Assembly (NCBI GenBank): GCA_002440745.1
Contig: DJVB01000060.1
Coordinates: 42,818-106,817 of the forward strand
Direction: 5' to 3'
Length of the DNA stretch: 64,000 nucleotides
From: Bacteroidales bacterium UBA6267
GTDB lineage: Bacteria > Bacteroidota > Bacteroidia > Bacteroidales > UBA1556
The position numbers and the translations under genes are program-made. Position 1 is the stretch's first letter. The number at the start of each line of letters is the position of its first letter. This document shows positions 43,441 to 52,264 of this stretch, piece after piece. Under the pieces are notes generated by a model that was not told where the DNA came from, made no database searches, and saw nothing but the letters and a program-made list of their open reading frames with translations.

Positions 43441-43998
43441 ATGAAAATATATAACTCTAAAATTTGGTTCTGGGCATTTATCACTTTACTACTCTTAAAC
43501 ATAACCGCATTTGCAACCATGTTTTACAGGATGTCGGAAATGCGCAGAGATATTGATCAAGTCGAACAATTACCTCCTCCTCCCGGACCTCAACCTCCAA
43601 TGCGTTTTAATACGATAATTCAAAAAAATGCAGGTTATAGTGCCGAACAACTTAAGAATCTACAAGCATTAAGAGAGATTCATCTTGAGAAAATGCACAA
43701 TCATAGGTTTACTCTTCGGGCGACACAAGAAGAATTATTTGAAGAGGTTGCAGCCGAAAATCCAAATTCAAACCGGATTGACAGCTTAAAAAATATCATT
43801 AGTGATGCGCATGCAAAAATGATTGATGAATCTGTCGCTTTCTACGAATCTGTCAGATCAATCAGCACCCCCGAACAATTGCGAGAGTTGAATAAATATT
43901 ACCGAAATCAAAATTTTAATGAACCAAATTTCCGTGGTAAACGAGGCAATCCCAATGGACGCCATGGTAATCGCGGATATAGAAATAACTTTAATTAA
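43441..43998 (+). CDS. Membrane-anchored CnrX/Spy-like periplasmic protein
   Basis: A 185-residue protein with one N-terminal membrane helix (IWFWAFITLLLLNITAFATMF), a Pro-rich spacer (LPPPPGPQPP), and a helical periplasmic domain (about 60-150) with the Spy/CpxP-type repeat pattern LREIHLEKMHNHRF and STPEQLRELNKYY. The end is low-complexity Asn/Gly/Arg. Family members sense metals or unfolded proteins and signal to anti-sigma factors. Residues that could bind metal include His at about 80-85. Its place directly after the anti-sigma-like gene suggests it is the sensor part. Confidence 0.78.
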   Translation: MKIYNSKIWFWAFITLLLLNITAFATMFYRMSEMRRDIDQVEQLPPPPGPQPPMRFNTIIQKNAGYSAEQLKNLQALREIHLEKMHNHRFTLRATQEELFEEVAAENPNSNRIDSLKNIISDAHAKMIDESVAFYESVRSISTPEQLRELNKYYRNQNFNEPNFRGKRGNPNGRHGNRGYRNNFN

Positions 43999-44019
43999 TA
44001 ACCTTTTAAAATACTCAAA

Positions 44020-44544
44020 ATGAAAACTAAAACAGTAAAATCAGTTGTACTCGTGTTTCTGATGCTATCATTTGGCAGCATTCTAAATGCCCAAACTCCT
44101 ACACCACCGCCTGCACCACGCGGTCCGGGCTCATTGCATTGGATGGATTTTATTCCTGAGCTAACCACTCAACAAAGAGAAAGTATCACCAAGCTTCATA
44201 CTGCGATGCTTAAAGAAATACTTCCTCTGCAAAATCTCATTGCCGAAAAAGAAGCGCATCTTCGCACATTGACAACGGCTGAAAAAACAGATCAGAAAGC
44301 CATCGACAAAACCATTGACGAAATCAGTGATTTAAGAAGCCAAATTCAAAAGAAAAGGATGAAATTTTGGATGGATTCCCGTCAACTTCTAACCGAAGAC
44401 CAGAGAGTTGTGTTTGACCAGCAAAGGTTGAATCACAGAAAAAATGGACAAGGATTTGGTCGTCATCAAGGAAATCGTGGACAAGGATATGGCCGTGGAA
44501 ACGGCGGAGGATATGGTAGAGGCGGTAGAAATTGCCGTTATTAG
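44020..44544 (+). CDS. Spy/CpxP-like secreted protein with Gly/Arg-rich tail
   Basis: A 174-residue exported protein with signal peptide (VKSVVLVFLMLSFGSILNAQ) and a helical Spy/CpxP-like core (LTTQQRESITKLHTAM, LTEDQRVVFDQQRL). The last 30 residues are a Gly-Arg-Tyr repeat (GRGNGGGYGRGGRN), which may bind nucleic acid, anionic glycans or metal. Family members act as periplasmic chaperones induced by envelope stress. It is the third gene of the cassette, 21 bases after the second. Confidence 0.82.
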   Translation: MKTKTVKSVVLVFLMLSFGSILNAQTPTPPPAPRGPGSLHWMDFIPELTTQQRESITKLHTAMLKEILPLQNLIAEKEAHLRTLTTAEKTDQKAIDKTIDEISDLRSQIQKKRMKFWMDSRQLLTEDQRVVFDQQRLNHRKNGQGFGRHQGNRGQGYGRGNGGGYGRGGRNCRY

Positions 44545-44571
44545 TGCGATTAATATTCCAGATTAATTCTC

Positions 44572-44608
44572 AAAGAATCAATGCTAAGGTGTTGATTCTT
44601 TTTTTATT
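44572..44608 (+). terminator. Terminator of the anti-sigma/Spy cassette
   Basis: A perfect 10-bp stem AAAGAATCAA / TTGATTCTTT with a 10-base loop and a following T-run. Confidence 0.85.
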
Positions 44609-44634
44609 TTCGCACTTTCTAAATAGACAAAGTC

Positions 44635-44982
44635 ATGGAAAAACCAGTTTATAATCTGGAAAATTTTAAGGAAATGATGGGAGATGATGCGGAAGAGATG
44701 ATCGTAATGGTTCGCATGTTTATTGATTTGACACCTTCCGTATTGTCCGAAATGAAAGAAGCAGTTGAAATGCAGCAATGGAGGAAAACTGGCGATCTTG
44801 CCCATAAAATAAAATCTTCATTACGGCTTTTTGGCATGCAAGATTTAGTAGATAAAGCTGTTGAAATAGAGCAAGATGGACGAAAGAATAAAAATGTGGA
44901 CAAGCTATCCCAAAAAGTATTGAATTTTGAATCCGAAATCCAACATGCTATCGAACGGCTTAAACTAGAATTAAACTTGTAA
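44635..44982 (+). CDS. Histidine phosphotransfer (HPt) domain protein
   Basis: A 115-residue helical protein consisting only of an HPt domain. His57 in DLAHKIKSSLRLFGM is the phosphorylated residue, and the surrounding four-helix pattern (DDAEEMIVMVRMFIDLTPSVLSEM... QHAIERLKLELNL) is complete. It would shuttle a phosphoryl group between a hybrid kinase and a response regulator. No partner lies next to it, so its pathway is unknown. Confidence 0.88.
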   Translation: MEKPVYNLENFKEMMGDDAEEMIVMVRMFIDLTPSVLSEMKEAVEMQQWRKTGDLAHKIKSSLRLFGMQDLVDKAVEIEQDGRKNKNVDKLSQKVLNFESEIQHAIERLKLELNL

Positions 44983-45294
44983 TTTGCTTCGAAAATACAT
45001 TGTCTAATACCAAACTCCGTAGATATAGCCAAACAAATTTAATATTATTGGAATAATTTTATTTCTTGTTTACAAGACTTTTAACTGCATTTTTTATGGT
45101 CACCTTAAATTATAAATTCATTAACTTTGTCGGCTATTTTCTGAAAGTCGAAACATTATCCATTTAAGTTTTGATTTTTTAAGTTCAATATAAATAAGTC
45201 CAAAGATATATTTGATTTTTATAAAGACTTCAGATTATTTAAATAACATGTTGACAGATATTTAGTAATACATAATTTTTAAATAGATACGATT
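44983..45294. other. Gene-free AT-rich spacer of 312 bases
   Basis: No frame of note and no clear hairpin. TTGACAGATATTT at about 45250 and TACATAATT near 45268 could form a degenerate promoter for the bactofilin gene. Otherwise nothing seen. Confidence 0.45.
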
Positions 45295-45699
45295 ATGGCA
45301 AAATTTACAAACGAGGCAAATACCGGTACAGGAGATTTTAACCGAATTGTTGCAGGCACAACTTTAAAGGGCGAGTTGATTTCGACCAATGACATTCGCA
45401 TTGATGGAACACATATCGGCACTTTAGATGTAAAAGGGAAAATTGTTTTAGGGCCAAATGGCCGCATCGAAGGCGACATTATTTGCAAAAATGCTGAAAT
45501 TCAAGGCAATGTGATGGCAAATATTAAAGTGGAAGAGCTCCTTTCATTGAAAGCAACCGCAAAGGTTCAAGGAGAAATCAGCACAAACAAAATTGCCATC
45601 GAACCGGGAGCAAAAATTAGTGGAAGCATCAATATGGACAAGCAACTGAGTCATCTCAAAGTGGATAAAAATGCCGAAGCCAGAGAAACAGCTTCCTAA
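45295..45699 (+). CDS. Bactofilin (polymer-forming cytoskeletal protein)
   Basis: A 134-residue bactofilin. The central beta-helix is visible as a periodic pattern: NRIVAGTTLKGELISTNDIRIDG, GTLDVKGKIVLGPNGRIEGDI, NAEIQGNVMANIKVEELL, AKVQGEISTNKIAIEPGAKISGSI. These proteins form filaments at the membrane that position cell-wall enzymes and shape cells. The N-terminal segment (AKFTNEANTGTGDFN) is short and polar. The gene overlaps the next one by 29 bases, and an LD-carboxypeptidase follows further on, which fits a role in wall shape. Confidence 0.95.
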   Translation: MAKFTNEANTGTGDFNRIVAGTTLKGELISTNDIRIDGTHIGTLDVKGKIVLGPNGRIEGDIICKNAEIQGNVMANIKVEELLSLKATAKVQGEISTNKIAIEPGAKISGSINMDKQLSHLKVDKNAEARETAS

Positions 45700-45895
45700 T
45701 TTTGTTAAGTATTCGTCTATGGCCTTTCAAATGGGAATTATTATTTTTGGAAGTGCATGGGCGGGAATTGAATTGGATAAATATGTACAAAGCCTTAGCT
45801 TCCCTTTATTCACTGTCATTTTCGTGCTATTGGGAGTTTTCGCTGCTCTCTACCTTACTTTAAAAGATTTTTTTAATACAAACCAAAAGAACTGA
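45671..45895 (+). CDS. AtpZ/AtpI-like small membrane protein
   Basis: A 74-residue protein with two membrane helices (AFQMGIIIFGSAWAGIELDKYV and FPLFTVIFVLLGVFAALYLTL), matching the AtpZ/AtpI family, which helps assemble the F0 c-ring or supplies magnesium. Its start lies inside the bactofilin gene and its stop touches the next start, so translation is coupled. In many Bacteroidota this gene precedes atpB-atpE; here the ATP synthase genes do not follow. Confidence 0.82.
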   Translation: MPKPEKQLPNFVKYSSMAFQMGIIIFGSAWAGIELDKYVQSLSFPLFTVIFVLLGVFAALYLTLKDFFNTNQKN

Positions 45896-46272
45896 TGGAA
45901 TCAAATAAGTCATTTATTATCAAGCTTTTATATCTTACTGCCTTAGTCTTTGTCCTTTCATTAGCTTGGAGGTTTTTTGCTCCGATGGAGTGGATTTCAC
46001 CCACGGTTTTAGTTTTACCTTTTTTCTTTCTAGGCGTCACTTTAGTGATTCACAGTTATTTATCAAAAACCTATAATCAGAAATTCCAGAAGTTTTTAAA
46101 TAGATATTTGATAGTGACAACTGTAAAATTAGTAAGTTTACTAATTATTATGGCCATTTACATCTACCGTTACCCGGAAGATGGGATAAATTTTGTTTTA
46201 ACTTTATTCATCAACTATTTAGTTTTCACGGTTTATGAAGCTAGAGCCCTTATTCTCCACGGTCGCAAATGA
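45895..46272 (+). CDS. Four-helix membrane protein, possibly AtpI-related
   Basis: A 125-residue integral membrane protein with four hydrophobic segments (KLLYLTALVFVLSLAWRFF, SPTVLVLPFFFLGVTLVI, FLNRYLIVTTVKLVSLLIIMAIYIY, INFVLTLFINYLVFTVYEARAL). It is not assigned to a characterised family. The position after AtpZ recalls the gene that lies before atpB in related genomes. It overlaps its upstream neighbour by 1 base and the next gene by 4. Confidence 0.7.
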   Translation: MESNKSFIIKLLYLTALVFVLSLAWRFFAPMEWISPTVLVLPFFFLGVTLVIHSYLSKTYNQKFQKFLNRYLIVTTVKLVSLLIIMAIYIYRYPEDGINFVLTLFINYLVFTVYEARALILHGRK

Positions 46273-47177
46273 GAAACCAAGCTAACCCAAATTCATTACA
46301 ACCCGGCGATAAAGTTGGAATTATTTCCACTGCTCGAAAAATCAGTGAAGCAGAACTTCTTCCTGCAATAAATAAACTTCAATCGTGGGGTTTGGAAGTA
46401 GAATTGGGAAAGCATATTTTTGAGACCTACCATCAGTTTGCCGGCACCGATTCACAGCGAGCAGAAGATTTACAAACCATGCTTGACAACCCTAAAATCA
46501 AAGCAATTATTTGTGCAAGGGGCGGTTATGGCACGGTTCGGATAATAGACCATATTGATTTTTCAGGCTTCAAACAATCTCCTAAATGGGTAGTCGGATA
46601 TAGTGATGTAACCGTTTTACACGCTCATATTCAGCGACTTGGTTTTGAATCCATACACGCAACCATGCCCATAAACTTTCCCAAAGACGGCCTCGATAAT
46701 AATGCGCTGACAACCTTATATCAGGCACTTTTCAACAATGAAGTTTCTTATTTTTTCAATGGTGAAACCTTTAATTTTCGAAAAGAATTAACTGCTCCAA
46801 TTGTGGGAGGTAATTTGTCGATTTTATACAGCATATCAGGAAGTCAATCTGACCTGCAAACGGAAGGAAAGATTCTATTTATCGAAGATTTAGACGAATA
46901 TCTCTACCATATCGACAGGATGATGATGAATCTGAAGCGTGGCGGTAAACTTGAAAATATCGCAGCACTTCTCATTGGCGGAATGTCAGATATGAACGAT
47001 AATACCATTCCCTTTGGTTTTGAAGCAAATGAAATAATTCTTCAACAAACTCGGGGCTATCAATTCCCTGTGATTTTCAATTTTCCGGCAGGTCATATTC
47101 AAGATAACCGAGCTATTATTTTGGGAAGGAAAACCACAATTCAACAGTATCAAAACCAATTAAGGTTTATTCAATGA
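46269..47177 (+). CDS. LD-carboxypeptidase, S66 family
   Basis: A 302-residue serine peptidase of the LdcA/MccF family, which removes the terminal D-Ala from muropeptide tetrapeptides during cell-wall recycling. N-terminal DKVGIISTARKISEAEL, the oxyanion turn CARGGYGTVRIIDHID and nucleophile Ser in VVGYSDVTVLHAH are visible. The Glu (FIEDLDEYLYHIDR) and His (NFPAGHIQDN) complete the Ser-Glu-His triad. It has no signal peptide. It overlaps its neighbours by 4 bases on each side, so it belongs to the bactofilin transcript. Confidence 0.94.
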   Translation: MRNQANPNSLQPGDKVGIISTARKISEAELLPAINKLQSWGLEVELGKHIFETYHQFAGTDSQRAEDLQTMLDNPKIKAIICARGGYGTVRIIDHIDFSGFKQSPKWVVGYSDVTVLHAHIQRLGFESIHATMPINFPKDGLDNNALTTLYQALFNNEVSYFFNGETFNFRKELTAPIVGGNLSILYSISGSQSDLQTEGKILFIEDLDEYLYHIDRMMMNLKRGGKLENIAALLIGGMSDMNDNTIPFGFEANEIILQQTRGYQFPVIFNFPAGHIQDNRAIILGRKTTIQQYQNQLRFIQ

Positions 47178-48106
47178 GCGATATAAATAACAGATATGCA
47201 GTGATTTATAATCCAAATGCCTGTGGTGGACTTGGAAAAGATGTTTTACCACAGATAAGTGAGATTATGGAAAAACATGCACTCCCTTTCGACTTATTTA
47301 TAACTCTTCGCAGGCGTCACGCCATGGTGATTGTTCGTCAGAAAATCAGGGAAGGTTATCGCAATTTTATAGCAGTTGGAGGTGATGGCACAATCAACGA
47401 AGTCGTAAATGGAATGATGTCGCAAAAAGCGCTTCTATCTGAGATGAAATTAGGAGTTGTCATGGTTGGCACCGGAAACGATTGGGGCAAAATGTTTAAT
47501 ATTCCTGACGATTATAATGCTGCTATTCAACTTATTAAAAACGAAAAAGTATTCCGACAAGATGTCGGCAAGGTCACTTTCTTTCTTGGCGACAGACTTT
47601 ATTCTCGTTACTTCATAAATGTAGCCGGTCTTGGTTTTGATGCAAAAGTAGTTCAGTCAGTCAATCGAAAAAAAGACAGAAAAAAAGCTAGCAAATTCAC
47701 CTATCTTACTTCACTTTTCACCACCTTAATGAAGTATAAACCATTAGATATCAACGTTTCCGTCGAAGGAAGACCAATGGCCGACAACAAGCTGTTTACC
47801 ATGAGCATCGGAATTGGAAAATATAGTGGAGGCGGCATGATGCAGGTTCCTGAAGCCATAGCCGATGATGGTTTATTCGACATAATGATGGTGAGTAATA
47901 TTAGTAAGTTTAAGATAATCCGAAAGGTTTCGAAGTTATACGATGGAACTATTTCGAACCTAAAGGAAGTAATTATGAGCCGAGGGAAGCAGCTCAGTGT
48001 AAAGTCGAAAGACACTATTATGTTGGAAGTTGATGGAGAATCGCTTGGCCATGGACCTTTTGAGTTTACCATTGAAAAAGAAAAACTAAATGTGATTGTA
48101 GGATGA
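47174..48106 (+). CDS. Diacylglycerol/lipid kinase family protein (YegS/DagK-like)
   Basis: A 310-residue lipid kinase. The N-terminal domain holds YNPNACGGLG, GGDGTINEVVNGM (ATP-binding GGDGT) and GTGNDWGKMFNIP. The C-terminal half (ISKFKIIRKVSKLYDGTI... EVDGESLGHGPFEFTI) is the beta-rich lipid-binding domain. It would phosphorylate diacylglycerol or a related lipid at the inner leaflet. The exact lipid cannot be read. It overlaps its neighbours by 4 bases on each side. Confidence 0.92.
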   Translation: MSDINNRYAVIYNPNACGGLGKDVLPQISEIMEKHALPFDLFITLRRRHAMVIVRQKIREGYRNFIAVGGDGTINEVVNGMMSQKALLSEMKLGVVMVGTGNDWGKMFNIPDDYNAAIQLIKNEKVFRQDVGKVTFFLGDRLYSRYFINVAGLGFDAKVVQSVNRKKDRKKASKFTYLTSLFTTLMKYKPLDINVSVEGRPMADNKLFTMSIGIGKYSGGGMMQVPEAIADDGLFDIMMVSNISKFKIIRKVSKLYDGTISNLKEVIMSRGKQLSVKSKDTIMLEVDGESLGHGPFEFTIEKEKLNVIVG

Positions 48107-49266
48107 GGTGGATTGTGATTTTTTGTTTGATGGTTTCTGCATTTTTTGTTCAGGCGCAAAATTCAAGAAATGCTCAGCGTTTCTTATTAAAAGCTGCTGC
48201 CAAGAATTTGAAAAAATCGCATAACTCCTATCAGATTATTCCAAATTCTACAATCCAGGACACAATTTCCGTTTCATGGAAAAAGAATCCATCCGATGTT
48301 TTTTTCGGTTACGATGCCTTTATAAGCAATTCCGATTCAACAGCTTATTACTCTTTAGATTCGAGATTTCTTCTCTACCATTCCACAAAAACCATTGACA
48401 AAAAGAAATTCCTTGACCCAAAACTGATCAACCCAAATTTAGGACCTTTTGACAGTACAGGATATTCGCTATATTTTTCAGAGTTTTTGCGCCCCGATTC
48501 TTCTTTGTGGCTTTTAGTTAAGGACACATCCTTGGTTTTCGGGAAGAGAGCTTCGTGGTTTTTAAGTTCTAAAGTCGAAATCGAAATTCAAAAAAAATCG
48601 TTCTCCACATCACAAGGTTCAAATCCGAAAAGAATAATTTTAACCTATAAACGACATAAGAAAAAGATTGTGAGAATTGAAAACAATTTAAATTCAACAG
48701 CTTACGGTGCAGAAATAGTAAGCTCTTCTTTCGATTCTGATTCAATCGAAAACCTATTTACCGATTTTTCATTACCAAATACTTACGTTTTTAAACAAAG
48801 TTCAAGTAAAACAAAAGATACCATTTTCTGGTTGACAAACCCCGTTGTTATTGAAGATTTTGAGTTTTTAGATTATAGTGGCAATTCGCATCGATTATCA
48901 GATTATCGAGGAAAAGTTGTAGTTCTCGACTTTTGGTACGCAACCTGTGCCCCATGCATCAAGGCTTCGAAATATGTTGAAGAAATGATTCACACATACT
49001 CTTATGAAAAGTTCATTGTCTTGGGAATGAATCCAATAGACTCAAAAGAAAAGATTTCAGAACATTATGATAAGTGGAAACTTAACTACAATACCCTGCT
49101 TTGTTCAAGGGAAATTCAGAATACACTAAAGGCTTATGCCTACCCGACCTTCATTGTGATTGATGCAAAAGGAAGAATGGTTTACAATAAGTCCGGCTTT
49201 TCACCGGAGCTTATGTATGAGTTAAATCGTGTTGTTAAACATTTTGTCGAGACTGAAGAGCCTTAG
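48103..49266 (+). CDS. TlpA-like thioredoxin-family protein, exported
   Basis: A 387-residue protein with signal peptide (IVIFCLMVSAFFVQAQ) and a C-terminal thioredoxin domain (about 255-387) holding the CxxC of DFWYATCAPCIKASKY and the cis-Pro region AYAYPTFIVID. The first 250 residues form a Bacteroidota-type beta-rich domain that is not recognised. It probably reduces or isomerises periplasmic disulfides and would be re-reduced by the DsbD encoded at 34308. It overlaps the lipid-kinase gene by 4 bases. Confidence 0.85.
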   Translation: MRWIVIFCLMVSAFFVQAQNSRNAQRFLLKAAAKNLKKSHNSYQIIPNSTIQDTISVSWKKNPSDVFFGYDAFISNSDSTAYYSLDSRFLLYHSTKTIDKKKFLDPKLINPNLGPFDSTGYSLYFSEFLRPDSSLWLLVKDTSLVFGKRASWFLSSKVEIEIQKKSFSTSQGSNPKRIILTYKRHKKKIVRIENNLNSTAYGAEIVSSSFDSDSIENLFTDFSLPNTYVFKQSSSKTKDTIFWLTNPVVIEDFEFLDYSGNSHRLSDYRGKVVVLDFWYATCAPCIKASKYVEEMIHTYSYEKFIVLGMNPIDSKEKISEHYDKWKLNYNTLLCSREIQNTLKAYAYPTFIVIDAKGRMVYNKSGFSPELMYELNRVVKHFVETEEP

Positions 49267-49272
49267 AATCAG

Positions 49273-50202
49273 CTATCTAACCGATTCAAGCATGTCGCTG
49301 ATAGAATCGTTGTGATTCGGATTTTTACTCAAAAACTTTTGATGAAGAATATGCACCATTCCATCAGCAAGACCGATTTTAGGAACGAAAACACCTTCAA
49401 CCTTGAGAATATTCATGATTCGCAAGAATATTTCGGCAGCAGGCACGATAACGTCTGCGCGGTCAAGGCGAAAGCCGAACCGATTCATTCTTTCATCAAC
49501 GGATAAAGGGCTTAATTGTAAGAAAGCATGTTTTAGCTTTTCGGTGGTTAAAAATTTCGCTTCAGAGTCACCATAAAGCTTGTTAAGTTTATTGATATTC
49601 CCCCCCGAACCTACGCAGATAGCATCTTGATAATCTTTCATTTGGGTCTTTAACCAGTTTTCCATCCTCTTCCAAACATCGGGTGAGAAATTATTATGAA
49701 CCATTCGCAAAGTGCCGATTTTAAAAGATTTCAAATCAATAAGTTTATGGTTGACAACCATTGAAATTTCGGTACTACCACCACCAACATCAATAAAGAA
49801 TATTGGTTTATCAGTCTCAAAAATTTCCATCCGATTGGTTGAGCGAATTATATTTGCTTCCTCGCGACCACTAATTACTTTGATTTCCAATTTGGTTTTG
49901 GACCTAACCATTTGCAATATTCTCTCGCTATTGGAAGCCTCACGCATTGCGGCAGTGGCTAAAACGCGAACTTCGGCTGGTTTATAAACATCTATTAAAA
50001 GTTTATAAGCCTGCATTGTAGTCACCAAATCTTTAGCTTTTTCTCTACTAATAAGTCCCGTTGAAAAAACATCATTTCCAAGTCGTAATGGAATGCGAAT
50101 TAAACTAGCTTTTTCGACGTAAGTTTCGTTATTGATTTGCCATGCGTTAGCGAAAAGTAATCTCGCTGCATTGGAACCAATATCGATGACGGCATATAAC
50201 AT
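49273..50202 (-). CDS. ppx: Exopolyphosphatase / Ppx-GppA family
   Basis: A 309-residue ASKHA-fold phosphatase that hydrolyses polyphosphate or pppGpp. Signatures: AVIDIGSNAARLLF (phosphate 1), FFIDVGGGSTEIS (phosphate 2), VISGREEANIIRSTN. It is the short two-domain form, lacking the C-terminal HD-like domains. It follows ppk by 2 bases on the minus strand, forming a polyphosphate synthesis/degradation operon with sixA. Confidence 0.93.
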   Translation of the reverse strand: MLYAVIDIGSNAARLLFANAWQINNETYVEKASLIRIPLRLGNDVFSTGLISREKAKDLVTTMQAYKLLIDVYKPAEVRVLATAAMREASNSERILQMVRSKTKLEIKVISGREEANIIRSTNRMEIFETDKPIFFIDVGGGSTEISMVVNHKLIDLKSFKIGTLRMVHNNFSPDVWKRMENWLKTQMKDYQDAICVGSGGNINKLNKLYGDSEAKFLTTEKLKHAFLQLSPLSVDERMNRFGFRLDRADVIVPAAEIFLRIMNILKVEGVFVPKIGLADGMVHILHQKFLSKNPNHNDSISDMLESVR

Positions 50203-50204
50203 AT

Positions 50205-52256
50205 TTATTTCTTTTCTATATTCTTAAAATAATTATAGGTAACAATATGAGTGTCCGTATTGTTAGCATCTTTTTTACTATAAAGGTATGTGTTGATTAT
50301 ATCACAATCGAGGGATCGAGATTTCACTTGATCTTGCCATTGAATCTCAATAAGTGCTTTAAGTTGCTTTTTTATATCTTTATCTGTAACCGGTGTAACA
50401 ATTTCGAATCGATGGTCGATATTTCTGGGCATCAAATCGGCAGAACCGATATAATATTCCGGACGACCTCCATTAGCAAAAACGAAGATACGACTGTGTT
50501 CAAGATATCGGCCAACAATGCTTCGAGATTCGATATTCTCACTAACGCCTTTGATTCCGGATTTAACCACATTAATTCCACGAATCAACAGCTTAATTTT
50601 GACCCCTTCTTTGGCAGCCTCATAGAGTTTATCTACAATTTCATTATCCACTAAGCTATTGGATTTAAGCGTAATCCATGCTTCTCTACCTTTTCTGCGA
50701 TAACGAATTTCGCGATTAATCATCTTTAAAAAGAAATCACGGAAACCAAATGGAGCTACTTTTATTCGCTCATATTTTACGATTAAATATTTGGATTCAA
50801 TTTGATAGAAAAACTGTTTAATATCCAATCCAATCACCTGATTATCTGTGATTAAGGTCAAATCAGAATAAATAGCTGCAGTCGATTCGTTAAAATTACC
50901 TGTTCCAATAAGTGAATAGTATTTGTCCTTTCCTAATTCTTTACGCCGAATGAGAATTGTCTTAGCATGTACTTTTGTTCCCGGGATTGTAGCTAAAACT
51001 TTAACCCCTTCATTTTGAAGTTTTTGCGCCCAGTAAATATTAGCTTCTTCATCAAAACGAGCTTGCAACTCAATAAAAACCGTAACATGTTTTCCATTTC
51101 TTGCGGCATTTATCAGAGCATTCATCACTCGTGATTTTTTCGCGGCGCGGTAGAAAGTCATTTTAATACTGCGAACTTGCGGATCTATGGACGCTTCGCG
51201 GAGCAAATCGATAATATGCTGAAAAGGCTGATATGGAAAATGAAGTAATATGTCGCGCTTAGAAAGAATGGTGAAGAAGGATTTATTATAAGGCAAATCC
51301 GGATGCGGAACAGGAGGCTGAGGTTTGTAAGTCAATCCTTCACTAAGCTCTGGAAAAGACATTAAATCCTTGAAATTGTGATATCTACCTCCACCGCGTA
51401 AATGGTCATTTCCGGTTTTAATCTGCAATTTCTTCAAAACTTTATTGAGTAGTTTTTCCGGTATTTCCTTGTCATACACAAATCGGATTGCAGGAGCATT
51501 TTTTCTTTTTTGAACGCTCTCCGACATGATTTCTAAGAAACTCTTCGACACGTCATTGTCGATATCTAACTCCGCATCTCGCGTAAACTTAATGATATAT
51601 CCTTCAAATTTATCATAGCCAAAAATCGAAAAAATTTCTGAAAGATTATAACGAATTACATCTTCGAGAAACATTAAGTAGTGATTTCCGTCCTTAGGAG
51701 GCAAAATTACAAACCGACTTAAATCTTCAGATGGAATTTCGATGAGCGCATGTCTTTCTTTTTCTATTGCATTAGTGTCGCTCATAACAACTGCAAGATA
51801 AATGGCTCGATCTTTCAAATTAGCTCCACCATTAAATTTATCCAACATAATAGGATAAATCACTTGTCTGACTTTATTAAGAAAGAAATCCTTAATAAAA
51901 ACACCCTGATCGGCATCAATCTCCTTTTCGTTTAGTAATAAAATGCTATTCTTTCTCATCTCCTGCCGAAGCTGTACAAATGCTCTGGTGTATGCTCTTT
52001 CCTGATTTTCAACCGTTTTCAGAATTTCTTTAAGGACATTCCTATAATGAAGGGCTTGCTCAGGATTTTCCTTTTCATTAAAAGCAATCAGACGCCTAAT
52101 CGTTGCTACGCGAACCTTAAAAAATTCATCGCGATTATTAGAAAAAATCCCTAAGAAACGAATACGTTCCAATAAAGGATTTCGATCGTCTAATCCTTCC
52201 TGAAGAACTCGCTCATTGAATTGTAACCAACTGATTTCGCGGTTTATTTTATCCAT
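50205..52256 (-). CDS. ppk: Polyphosphate kinase 1
   Basis: A 683-residue enzyme that polymerises the gamma-phosphate of ATP into polyphosphate. ATG 52256 is preferred over a TTG four codons upstream. The N-terminus NREISWLQFNERVLQEGLD is diagnostic. The catalytic phospho-His lies in KVHAKTILIRRK, followed by GTGNFNESTAAIYSDLTL and GSADLMPRNIDHRFE. The domains (N, H, C1, C2) are complete. It is followed after 2 bases by ppx and preceded by sixA. Confidence 0.95.
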   Translation of the reverse strand: MDKINREISWLQFNERVLQEGLDDRNPLLERIRFLGIFSNNRDEFFKVRVATIRRLIAFNEKENPEQALHYRNVLKEILKTVENQERAYTRAFVQLRQEMRKNSILLLNEKEIDADQGVFIKDFFLNKVRQVIYPIMLDKFNGGANLKDRAIYLAVVMSDTNAIEKERHALIEIPSEDLSRFVILPPKDGNHYLMFLEDVIRYNLSEIFSIFGYDKFEGYIIKFTRDAELDIDNDVSKSFLEIMSESVQKRKNAPAIRFVYDKEIPEKLLNKVLKKLQIKTGNDHLRGGGRYHNFKDLMSFPELSEGLTYKPQPPVPHPDLPYNKSFFTILSKRDILLHFPYQPFQHIIDLLREASIDPQVRSIKMTFYRAAKKSRVMNALINAARNGKHVTVFIELQARFDEEANIYWAQKLQNEGVKVLATIPGTKVHAKTILIRRKELGKDKYYSLIGTGNFNESTAAIYSDLTLITDNQVIGLDIKQFFYQIESKYLIVKYERIKVAPFGFRDFFLKMINREIRYRRKGREAWITLKSNSLVDNEIVDKLYEAAKEGVKIKLLIRGINVVKSGIKGVSENIESRSIVGRYLEHSRIFVFANGGRPEYYIGSADLMPRNIDHRFEIVTPVTDKDIKKQLKALIEIQWQDQVKSRSLDCDIINTYLYSKKDANNTDTHIVTYNYFKNIEKK

Positions 52257-52264
52257 TCTTGATG

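Noticed and set aside
44983..45294. A small RNA or gene between the HPt gene and bactofilin
   Set aside because: No stable hairpin, terminator or coding pattern could be found; only AT-rich sequence with a possible weak promoter.
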